Origin: Fibrivirga algicola
GTDB lineage: Bacteria; Bacteroidota; Bacteroidia; Cytophagales; Spirosomataceae
NCBI RefSeq assembly: GCF_011742925.1
Contig: NZ_WAEL01000001.1
Location: forward strand, 186,001 to 250,000
DNA: 64,000 nt
Reading direction: 5' to 3'
The notes beneath the pieces were generated by a model, which was not told the origin of the DNA, did not search any database, and worked only from the letters and a program-made list of their open reading frames with translations. This document shows, piece by piece, positions 36,319 through 43,475 of the stretch; positions within the stretch are counted from its first letter, which is position 1; each line of letters begins with the position of its first letter. A program made the translations under genes and the position numbers.

Positions 36319-37089
36319 CTACTGCCAGATCGACCAGGCTTTTTCGGCTTGCAGGACGAGCATCTGATAGCCATTCATAACGGCGGCACCCTGTTCTTTT
36401 CCGCGACGCATGAATTCGGTTTCGGCTGGATTGTACACCAGGTCATAGAGCCAGTGTTGCGAATTCAGTTGCTCGTACGGCAAGTCGGGAGCCGCGTCTG
36501 CTTTGGGGTACGTACCCACCGGAGAGCAGTTAACAATGAGTTGATAGTCAGCGATAACGTTAGGTACGTCGGCATAGGTCAGGCCGTTGGCCGACGGGCT
36601 TCGCGACACCATTTTGTACTCGATATCCAGATCGTGCAGGGCGGCTACTACGGCTTTAGATGCCCCGCCCGTGCCTAATACCAGCGCGTTGGCAGGCAAA
36701 ATCGACAGGATATCCGGGTCGTCGGACTGTTCACGGACGGTATCGCCCACCCACTCGGTCAGTGACTGCCGAAAGCCATAATAATCGGAATTGAAGCCGG
36801 TTTTTGTGCCATCGGCTTCCAGACGGATCACATTTACCGCGCCAACCTTCTCGGCTGAGGCGTCGAGCCGGTCGAGAAAGGGCAGTACGTTTGTCTTGTG
36901 GGGAATGGTTACGTTCAGACCGCGCAACCCCGGAAGGGCAAGTAATTCGGGTAAGGCCGTCTGAACATCAGGCATATCGAACAAATCGTAGCGGGCATTT
37001 GTAATACCTTCGCGGGCAAACTTCTCGGTAAAGTAGGTCTGAGAAAACGAATGAGTGAGCGGATGCCCGATGAGTCCGTAGCGTGTCAT
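36319..37089 (-). CDS. aroE: shikimate dehydrogenase
   Basis: 256 residues. NADPH-dependent reduction of 3-dehydroshikimate in aromatic amino-acid synthesis. The opening MTRYGLIGHPLTHSFSQTYF gives the shikimate-binding Ser pair. The catalytic Lys is in LNVTIPHKTNV, the catalytic Asp in GFNSDYYGFRQ. The nucleotide site is ALVLGTGGASKAVVAAL, and NGYQMLVLQAEKAW closes the protein. Complete. TACCTTTG lies 5 bp before the ATG, implying a leaderless transcript. Confidence 0.95.
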   Translation of the reverse strand: MTRYGLIGHPLTHSFSQTYFTEKFAREGITNARYDLFDMPDVQTALPELLALPGLRGLNVTIPHKTNVLPFLDRLDASAEKVGAVNVIRLEADGTKTGFNSDYYGFRQSLTEWVGDTVREQSDDPDILSILPANALVLGTGGASKAVVAALHDLDIEYKMVSRSPSANGLTYADVPNVIADYQLIVNCSPVGTYPKADAAPDLPYEQLNSQHWLYDLVYNPAETEFMRRGKEQGAAVMNGYQMLVLQAEKAWSIWQ

Positions 37090-37094
37090 AACCG

Positions 37095-37102
37095 CAAAGG
37101 TA
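37095..37102 (-). promoter_or_regulatory. -7 element directly before aroE
   Basis: On the minus strand this reads TACCTTTG, an exact TAnnTTTG match, separated from the aroE ATG (37087-37089) by 5 bp. Transcription would start at about the A of the ATG. No good -33 element is seen. Confidence 0.45.
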
Positions 37103-37217
37103 ATGGCTATGACGAATGCCCGGTCAGTATTATCGTTTGTTGAATTGCCCCTTAGAGTGTATCTTTAATAAACCATTCGGCCTGCTGGTGGCCTGTTAGC
37201 AACCACGCCTCTTTTAC

Positions 37218-37754
37218 GTGTATTGTATCGTCGACGTTGAAACGACCGGGGGCGTAAAAGGCCCCTCCCGCCTAACTGAAATCGCCCTGATTCGTCACGA
37301 CGGGCACCAAATCGTCGACGAATATCAGACGCTGCTCAACCCAGGCCATCCCATTCCGCCTTTTATTAGCCAGTTAACCCGCATTACCGACGACATGGTG
37401 GCCAACGCTCCAACGTTCGATCAGGTAGCCGACCGGGTGCACGAAATCACCGAAGGTGCCATTTTTGTGGCGCACAACGTGTTGTTCGATTTCGGATTTT
37501 TGCAAAAAGAGATGAACTGGGTCGATCGGGAATTCCTGCGCCGAACGCTCTGCACGGTGCGTTTAAGCCGGAAAATCCTGCCGGGCCACCCGTCATACAG
37601 TCTGGGTAAACTTTGCCGATCGCTCGATATTCCGCTTCAGGGGCGGCACCGGGCTTATGGTGACGCTGCCGCTACGGTCAAGCTCTTCGAAATGCTGCTT
37701 CGCCACGACCGTCACGGACATATTCCACGCCCAAAACCGGCGATGATTTTTTAG
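37218..37754 (+). CDS. DEDDh 3'-5' exonuclease domain protein
   Basis: 178 residues, one DnaQ-like domain: Exo I YCIVDVETTGG, Exo II AIFVAHNVLFDFGFLQKEM, Exo III HRAYGDAAATVKLFEML. These give the four acidic residues and the His of a DEDDh exonuclease. Related to DNA polymerase III epsilon; without a second domain it may act in repair or RNA turnover. The start is GTG at 37218: no ATG lies between the in-frame stop at 37197 and the Exo I motif. The stop codon lies inside the left arm of the next hairpin. Confidence 0.85.
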   Translation: MYCIVDVETTGGVKGPSRLTEIALIRHDGHQIVDEYQTLLNPGHPIPPFISQLTRITDDMVANAPTFDQVADRVHEITEGAIFVAHNVLFDFGFLQKEMNWVDREFLRRTLCTVRLSRKILPGHPSYSLGKLCRSLDIPLQGRHRAYGDAAATVKLFEMLLRHDRHGHIPRPKPAMIF

Positions 37755-37845
37755 TCTTCTGTTTCTGATTCCCTGTTGCGTCGCTTAGTATCGTTAGGTA
37801 CGTTGCCTGGCAGCGCAACAGAGAACCGGAGACAGAAGACTAAAA
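37749..37845. repeat. long intergenic inverted repeat (36-bp arms) carrying the octamer
   Basis: Arms 37749-37784 and 37810-37845 match at about 30 of 36 positions. The left arm includes the TAG stop of the exonuclease gene. The loop contains GGTACGTT at 37797-37804. GTTGCGCTGCC (reverse of the right arm) recurs in the hairpin at 36225. Confidence 0.85.
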
Positions 37846-37913
37846 CTTAAAACTCCTTTCACCATTCCGGGTTAAACAGAGGTGACTCCGTAGAGGCGTA
37901 CAATCTGTCTGTT

Positions 37914-39035
37914 ATGAAACAACTTGGAATCGGCGTGATCGGAATGGGCGGGTTTGGCCTGTTTGCCGTTCAGCAATTTTTGCAACATCCCAATACCCGG
38001 CTGGTAGCCATTGCCGGATCGAAACGCGAAGAAGCGGTCCGCACCGCCGAACGGTTCGGAGCCGAGCAACTTGCCACGCTCGACGAACTGGTGCAACACC
38101 CCGACGTTGACATCGTTTACATTGCCACGCCACCGTTTCTGCATTTTGAACAGGCTATGCTGGCGCTGGAAGCCGGCAAGCATGTAATCTGCGAGAAACC
38201 ATTGGCGATGAACCCGGAAGAGGGGCGTCAGATGCTGGCCAAGGCAAAAGAGAAAGGCCTGTTGATGGTGACCAACCTGATGCAACGCTATAACCCGCTG
38301 TTTGCTCGGGTAAAACACCTGGTCGAAGCGAATCTGCTCGGCGATTTCCTGCACGGCTACTTCGAAAACTACGCCGGTGACGAAGGACTTAGCCCGCAGC
38401 ACTGGTTCTGGGACCGTACCAAATCGGGCGGTATTTTCATTGAGCACGCCGTTCACTTCTTCGATCTCTTTGCCGGCTGGTTTGGCGAAGGGGAGGTGGT
38501 AGCCGCGCAACTCTCGAAACGGCCAAACAGCGACGACGTCGAAGACCAGGTGCAGGCCACAGTACGCTATGGCACGGCCGAAAAAGGACACCAATACGTT
38601 AATTTTTACCACGGCTTTACCCAAACCGGCCGTATGGACCGGCAGGAAATGCGGCTCGTTTTTGAGCGGGGCGACATCACGCTGCACGAATGGGTACCCA
38701 CCCGAATGGTGCTGCGCTGCGTAGCTGATGAAGCCACCACAAAGGCGCTGATGGATCTCTTCCCCGGTGCACAACTCAACGTAACGGCCAATATCGATCC
38801 GTCTAAACCGATTGGCGGGCGACACAAAACGTTTAGTGCCTACCAGCAAATTGAGCTGAAATTCGGATTCGAAGTAGAGAAACAGCATCGCTACAGCGAG
38901 TTACTGCGCCTCATGTTCCGCGATCAGGCAGCGGCAATTGCGCAGCCCGACGTACACCGGATTATCGCAGAAGAAAACGGCCTCACCTCCCTTGAGCTGG
39001 CCTTTGCAGCTGATCAACTGGCTCGTAAACAGTGA
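37914..39035 (+). CDS. Gfo/Idh/MocA family oxidoreductase
   Basis: 373 residues. N-terminal Rossmann domain GVIGMGGFGLFAVQQFL, TPPFLHFEQAMLALEAGKHV and the catalytic EKP in ICEKPLAMNPEEGRQ. The C-terminal alpha/beta domain has the substrate face GGIFIEHAVHFFDLF. NAD(P)-dependent sugar or cyclitol dehydrogenase; substrate unknown. Its neighbours NagB, NagA and NamZ suggest an amino-sugar or muramic derivative, but this is inference. Same direction as the nagB fusion, 153 bp upstream of it. Confidence 0.9.
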   Translation: MKQLGIGVIGMGGFGLFAVQQFLQHPNTRLVAIAGSKREEAVRTAERFGAEQLATLDELVQHPDVDIVYIATPPFLHFEQAMLALEAGKHVICEKPLAMNPEEGRQMLAKAKEKGLLMVTNLMQRYNPLFARVKHLVEANLLGDFLHGYFENYAGDEGLSPQHWFWDRTKSGGIFIEHAVHFFDLFAGWFGEGEVVAAQLSKRPNSDDVEDQVQATVRYGTAEKGHQYVNFYHGFTQTGRMDRQEMRLVFERGDITLHEWVPTRMVLRCVADEATTKALMDLFPGAQLNVTANIDPSKPIGGRHKTFSAYQQIELKFGFEVEKQHRYSELLRLMFRDQAAAIAQPDVHRIIAEENGLTSLELAFAADQLARKQ

Positions 39036-39152
39036 TGTACGATTACTGATCTGGGAGTCGTACTTACCCGTCAATGGCTTCGCGAAGCCGTATCAGTTAG
39101 CGAAGACATTGATAATTGATCATTGATGACTGTTCCCTGATAACTGTTTTCT

Positions 39153-39160
39153 TACCTTTG
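39153..39160 (+). promoter_or_regulatory. -7 promoter element for the nagB fusion gene
   Basis: TACCTTTG matches TAnnTTTG exactly and lies 28 bp before the ATG at 39189. In the same gap, GGCTTCGCGAAGCC at 39076-39089 is a perfect 14-bp palindrome, and GTACGATT/AGTCGTAC and ACTGAT/ATCAGT pairs flank it. Confidence 0.55.
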
Positions 39161-39188
39161 CTGCTCCATCCAAATTGCTGGTCAACGT

Positions 39189-41135
39189 ATGCTTGCAGAA
39201 CCTGTCTTACCTGACGCCGCGTTTAGTGGCCCTGTTCATTCAGCCATTACCTACGAGAAAATACCCACCCACATTTATGCCGATGCGAAGGCTGCTTCTC
39301 GGGCCGTAGCGCATGAAATTGCTGACCTGATCCGTCAGAGACAAAATGAAGATAAACCCTGTATCTTGGGGTTGGCAACGGGTTCGTCGCCCAAAACAGT
39401 TTATGCCGAGCTGATTCGGATGCACCGGGAAGAGGGGTTGAGCTTCCGTAATGTCGTGTCCTTCAACCTCGACGAATATTTTCCTATGGAGCCCGATTCG
39501 CTACAAAGCTACTGGCGCTTCATGCGTGAGCAACTGTTCGACCATGTCGACATTCCTCAGGGCAATTACTATGTACCCGATGGTACATTGCGGCCCGATA
39601 AAGTAGCCGAGTTTGCCAAACAGTATGATCAACAGATTGCCGAGGCTGGGGGGCTGGATTTTCAACTGCTTGGTATTGGTGGGAACGGCCACATTGGGTT
39701 CAATGAACCTGGCTCACTGATCAATTCGCATACCCGCCTGATGATGCTTGACCATTCGACGCGGGCGGCAGCTTCTGTCGATTTCGGCGGCTTGTCGCGT
39801 ACTCCGCGCAAAGCCATCACAATGGGTATTGCCAGTATCCTGGGTGCCAAACGGGTTGTGCTGCTGGCCTGGGGCGAGCGGAAGGCGCCCGTTATTCGGG
39901 GCGCTGTGGAAGGAACGGTAACGGAAACAAACCCGGCGTCGTACCTGCAAACGCATCCCAATGCGCTATTCGTGATCGACACGGCGGCGGCTTCGGAGCT
40001 CACGCGGATGAAAACGCCCTGGCTCGTCGACTCGGTAGTGTGGGATAATCCCATGAAGAAGAAAGCGGTAACGTACCTGTCGCTGACCCTGCAAAAACCG
40101 ATTCTGAAACTAACCGACCGCGATTACAACGACAATGGTGTGAGTGACCTGCTGGCGCAGTATGGGCAGGCTTATGATATCAATATCGACGTATTCAACC
40201 AGCTACAGCACACCATTACGGGCTGGCCTGGTGGCAAACCCAACGCCGACGATACCAACCGTCCCGAACGTGCGCTGCCCGCTGAGAAGCGCGTACTGCT
40301 GTTCAGCCCGCACCCTGATGATGACATTATTTCGATGGGGGGCACCTTCCAGCGATTAGTGGATCAGGGTCACGAAGTACACGTGGGGTACCAGACGTCG
40401 GGCAACATTGCCGTAGCCGACGACGAAGCCCTGCGCTTTGCCGATTACGTGGTCGATTTCAACTCGAAATTCGGGATAAAAAGCCCCGAAGCGACCCGCA
40501 TTTTCCAGGAGGCAGCCGCTTCATTGCGCAGCAAAAAAGACTCGGAGATGGACATTGCCGAGGTACGTTATGTGAAGGGGCTGATTCGGATGGGTGAAGC
40601 CAAATCGACGTGTCGGTTTGTGGGTGTTCCCGTTGAGAATGCGCACTTTATGAACCTGCCGTTCTACGAGACGGGCAAGGTCGAGAAGAAGCCGCTCAGC
40701 GAAGAAGACATCAAAATCACGATGGACCTGATCGAGAAAATCAAGCCGCATCAGATCTACGCGGCCGGTGATCTGGCCGATCCGCACGGAACCCACAAGG
40801 TCTGTCTGGATGCCGTGTTGGAAGCGGTGAAACGCCTGTCGCACAAGAATTTCATGAAAGACTGCTGGGTGTGGCTTTACCGCGGTGCCTGGGCGGAGTG
40901 GGATATCCACGAAATCGAAATGGCCGTGCCGATGTCGCCCGATCAGGTGACCAGAAAACGGCTTGGTATCTTTAAGCACCAGTCGCAAAAAGACGGAGTG
41001 GTGTATCAGGGCACCGATTCGCGGGAGTTCTGGCAACGAGCCGAAGAGCGCAACCGGGCTACCGCTGGCCTCTACAACCGCCTCGGTCTGGCCGAGTATG
41101 AGGCCATGGAAGCCTTCGTCAGGTGGAAAGGATAA
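39189..41135 (+). CDS. nagB: glucosamine-6-phosphate deaminase fused to a PIG-L/LmbE deacetylase domain
   Basis: 648 residues. Residues 20-300 are NagB, converting GlcN-6-P to fructose-6-P and ammonia: ILGLATGSSPKTVYAELIRM, SFNLDEYFPM, LLGIGGNGHIGFNEPGS and MGIASILGAKRVVLLAWG. A linker of about 60 residues leads to a LmbE-type zinc N-deacetylase domain with RVLLFSPHPDDDIISMGGTF (metal-binding HPDDD) and the later His in GDLADPHGTHKVC. The fusion suggests deacetylation and deamination of amino sugars on one chain. As I recall, this architecture is known in Bacteroidota. It may supersede or complement the nearby nagA. Confidence 0.92.
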   Translation: MLAEPVLPDAAFSGPVHSAITYEKIPTHIYADAKAASRAVAHEIADLIRQRQNEDKPCILGLATGSSPKTVYAELIRMHREEGLSFRNVVSFNLDEYFPMEPDSLQSYWRFMREQLFDHVDIPQGNYYVPDGTLRPDKVAEFAKQYDQQIAEAGGLDFQLLGIGGNGHIGFNEPGSLINSHTRLMMLDHSTRAAASVDFGGLSRTPRKAITMGIASILGAKRVVLLAWGERKAPVIRGAVEGTVTETNPASYLQTHPNALFVIDTAAASELTRMKTPWLVDSVVWDNPMKKKAVTYLSLTLQKPILKLTDRDYNDNGVSDLLAQYGQAYDINIDVFNQLQHTITGWPGGKPNADDTNRPERALPAEKRVLLFSPHPDDDIISMGGTFQRLVDQGHEVHVGYQTSGNIAVADDEALRFADYVVDFNSKFGIKSPEATRIFQEAAASLRSKKDSEMDIAEVRYVKGLIRMGEAKSTCRFVGVPVENAHFMNLPFYETGKVEKKPLSEEDIKITMDLIEKIKPHQIYAAGDLADPHGTHKVCLDAVLEAVKRLSHKNFMKDCWVWLYRGAWAEWDIHEIEMAVPMSPDQVTRKRLGIFKHQSQKDGVVYQGTDSREFWQRAEERNRATAGLYNRLGLAEYEAMEAFVRWKG

Positions 41136-41224
41136 TGTATGTATAGTGCGTAATGAGTAATGGCTCCGCTGAGGCACCATCTGGTACTTCGGCAGAGCCA
41201 TTATTCATTATGCACTATACATTA
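41134..41224. repeat. long intergenic inverted repeat (about 40-bp arms)
   Basis: Arms 41134-41178 and 41182-41224 pair along about 40 positions with a 4-nt bulge. The reverse of the right arm reads TAATGAATAATGGCTCTGCC (41191-41210), identical over 20 nt to 50020-50039 in another hairpin. The left arm starts inside the nagB stop codon. Located between convergent genes, but with no T-run. Confidence 0.88.
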
Positions 41225-41228
41225 ACCC

Positions 41229-42467
41229 TTACGGATACAACAAATACTGTTTTCGCATCTTTTTATAGTTCGATAGACCCGGCTCCCAGCTTTTGCGGAT
41301 ATTGGCTTCGGGGGTGCCGGCGATGATCTGTTTTTTTAGGTTTTCGGTACCTGCCAGCTTGTTGATGTCGCCCATTTGCTTGCTCTGGCTGCGGTCGAAA
41401 AAGCGATCTTTATCGGGATAGGCTTTATACATCTCGATAAGCCAGCCCAGGTTAATCTGTTTCGACTTACGGAGCTTGTTTGTATCGTACTTGCGCAGAT
41501 CAAGGCCGTAGCATTCCGTGTCCTGATGCAGGGGTGTTTCGCTCATGCCTTTCAGGCTGACGGGCTTGAACGAAAACGCATATTTACCTTTCAGCGTAGG
41601 CGCACCCAACACGGTGAAGGGCATGTACGTACCGCGCCCCTGACTGACAATAGTCCCTTCGAACAAACAAATGCTGGGGTATAGCAAGATAGACTGCTGG
41701 GTGTTGAGATTCGGCGACGGTAGTACAGGCAGCGTATACGGTTTATCGTGATCGTAGTTGGCCAGCTTCACAACGCGCAGTTTACACTGGGCCTTATTGG
41801 GTAACCAGCCTTCGCCATTCGCCATTTGTGCAAACTCAGCCATTGTCATGCCGTGGGTGATCGGAATAGGGTGCATGCCGATGCCCGAGTGCAGGTGATC
41901 GTCCAGCATAGGACCGTCAACAACGTACCCGTTGGGGTTGGGCCGATCCAGAATCATCAACTCTTTGTTGTTTGCTGCACAAGCCTCCATGACGTGCGTC
42001 AACGTGTTGATGTACGTATAAAAGCGGCAGCCTACGTCCTGAATATCGAAAACCAGCACGTCGATGTCGGCTAGCTGGGCGGCGGTAGGCTTATTATTTT
42101 TGCCATATAGCGAAATGACCGGCACCCCGGTTTTGGCGTCAACTTCGTCGGCTACTTTAGCCCCGTTGCTGGCGTTACCCCGAAACCCGTGTTCAGGTCC
42201 AAAAATCCGTACAATCTTTACGCCCCGATTTAATAAACTGTCGACACTGGGCTTGTTGCCGATAATCGACGTCTGATTGACCACCATGCCCACCCGTTTG
42301 CCCTGTAAATAGGGTACATACTGATCGGTTCTGTTGGCACCGGTAACGATGGAGTCGGCTGGTTTTCCAGGCCGGTTAGTTGCTGTTACTGATCGACAGG
42401 CGGGCGCCAGCAAACAGATACTAAGCAGAAAAGTCAGCAGCGGCAGAGTAGGGCGGCAAGACATCAT
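41229..42467 (-). CDS. DUF1343 lipoprotein, NamZ-like exo-N-acetylmuramidase
   Basis: 412 residues from MMSCRPTLPLLTFLLSICLL; the lipobox LLAPAC anchors it outside the inner membrane. DUF1343 core: GKRVGMVVNQTSIIGNKPSV, KIVRIFGPEHGFRGNASNGA, LVFDIQDVGCRFYTYINTL, MILDRPNPNG and LPSPNLNTQQSILLYPS. Characterised members (NamZ) release N-acetylmuramic acid from the non-reducing ends of peptidoglycan fragments. With nagA and the nagB fusion nearby, cell-wall sugar recovery is the likely job. Confidence 0.87.
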   Translation of the reverse strand: MMSCRPTLPLLTFLLSICLLAPACRSVTATNRPGKPADSIVTGANRTDQYVPYLQGKRVGMVVNQTSIIGNKPSVDSLLNRGVKIVRIFGPEHGFRGNASNGAKVADEVDAKTGVPVISLYGKNNKPTAAQLADIDVLVFDIQDVGCRFYTYINTLTHVMEACAANNKELMILDRPNPNGYVVDGPMLDDHLHSGIGMHPIPITHGMTMAEFAQMANGEGWLPNKAQCKLRVVKLANYDHDKPYTLPVLPSPNLNTQQSILLYPSICLFEGTIVSQGRGTYMPFTVLGAPTLKGKYAFSFKPVSLKGMSETPLHQDTECYGLDLRKYDTNKLRKSKQINLGWLIEMYKAYPDKDRFFDRSQSKQMGDINKLAGTENLKKQIIAGTPEANIRKSWEPGLSNYKKMRKQYLLYP

Positions 42468-42545
42468 GGCAGGAGTCAGGTACGTTCGAGTCAGCAAATT
42501 AGGGAATGGGTGCTAAAGAGCGAGGTACGGTCGCTAAGAAATCAG

Positions 42546-42590
42546 AACAGCCCTGCCAACGTACCTGATCGATACGTTGGCAGAGCTGTT
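42546..42590. repeat. inverted repeat carrying AACGTACC
   Basis: AACAGCCCTGCCAACGTA at 42546-42563 pairs with 42573-42590 at 17 of 18 positions. The octamer AACGTACC begins in the left arm and runs into the loop. The tip CGTACCTGATCG is identical to 12 nt in the loop of the hairpin near 50041. Confidence 0.85.
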
Positions 42591-42656
42591 CAGTAATGTG
42601 TTAATACTATGGCGAAGCAAGGTCACTGCCTTGAAGCAGGAAACGCCTCACAGGTG

Positions 42657-43382
42657 CTAAGAAAGTGGACCTGCAAAGCTGATAAGAGCCGTGGCGAGGT
42701 TGGTCAGGTGTTTGCTGAATGGGCCTTCCGGATTGCTGTTGGCGTATTCTTGGGCAGTGCCGGCCAGATCGCGAAGGAGCCGTTCGGTGTTGCGCATATC
42801 GCCCGTGGTGACGGCATCGCGAAGTTGGGTCAAAGGAGCCTCTATCCACTGCGTGCTAACGTCGGAACGGACAACAGTGATCCAGTTGCCGATTAGGGTC
42901 GAGCCCAGTTCAGGCGTGGCAATTGCCGGACCTTCAGCCAGCGTATCGAGTGTGTTGATGAACATCTTCGACGCCCGATCGCCCGGATTTTGCAGGTCGT
43001 AAATCGTTAGGTCATCGTCCTGATTGGCGGCCAACTGGTCATCGTCGCCAATAGGCGTTAAATCGTTCGCCAGTGATCGGAGCGAATCGGCCAGTGTACC
43101 CAAGTTATCGCTAACTTCCTTGTCGGCGCTGCGGGCCAGCAACTGGGTATGGGCGGCCAGTGAGTTCAGGAGTTGTTTCACCCGTTGGCTGTCAGGAGTA
43201 GGATTCAGCAACTCGTCGTACAGATCGGTGAGCTGTTGGTGTACTTCCCCGGCACCCGTGGTGTTTTTGAGGGTCGATTGCCACTCTTTAATTAAGTCAA
43301 TGCCGTTCGCCGGTGGCGCGTCGGTGTTTGAAAGTGCCTGGAGCGTGTTTTGCAGGACAGTCTGCGGATATGCCTGAGCCAT
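42657..43382 (-). CDS. helical protein of unknown function
   Basis: 241 residues from MAQAYPQTVLQNTLQALSNT, no signal peptide and no TM helix. It is Gln/Asn/Leu-rich and predicted almost entirely alpha-helical, with patterns such as LLNSLAAHTQLLARSADKEV and LTQLRDAVTTGDMRNTERLL. I do not recognise the family. The longer frame would start inside the hairpin at 43386-43433, so the ATG at 43382 is preferred; that hairpin ends 3 bp before it and could mask the ribosome-binding region. Confidence 0.6.
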   Translation of the reverse strand: MAQAYPQTVLQNTLQALSNTDAPPANGIDLIKEWQSTLKNTTGAGEVHQQLTDLYDELLNPTPDSQRVKQLLNSLAAHTQLLARSADKEVSDNLGTLADSLRSLANDLTPIGDDDQLAANQDDDLTIYDLQNPGDRASKMFINTLDTLAEGPAIATPELGSTLIGNWITVVRSDVSTQWIEAPLTQLRDAVTTGDMRNTERLLRDLAGTAQEYANSNPEGPFSKHLTNLATALISFAGPLS

Positions 43383-43385
43383 GAT

Positions 43386-43433
43386 GGTATTGGTTCGTTG
43401 AGTATTTGATTGTGTACTCAACGAACCAATACC
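43386..43433. repeat. perfect 19-bp inverted repeat against a start codon
   Basis: GGTATTGGTTCGTTGAGTA at 43386-43404 pairs perfectly with 43415-43433 around a 10-nt loop. It ends 3 bp upstream of the chosen start codon at 43382 on the minus strand, so in mRNA it would occupy the leader. Confidence 0.85.
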
Positions 43434-43475
43434 GGGCCCGAATGTTCGGCCAATTACTTCTGATGGAGCAGCCGA

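Noticed and set aside
37872-38888. 338-codon open frame on the minus strand
   Set aside because: It lies antisense to the Gfo/Idh oxidoreductase, which has clear family motifs. Its translation shows no domain and follows the codon bias of the real gene.
41134-41224. Ordinary bidirectional terminator between nagB and the NamZ-like gene
   Set aside because: The stem is about 40 bp without a T-run on either side, and 20 nt of it are repeated at another locus.
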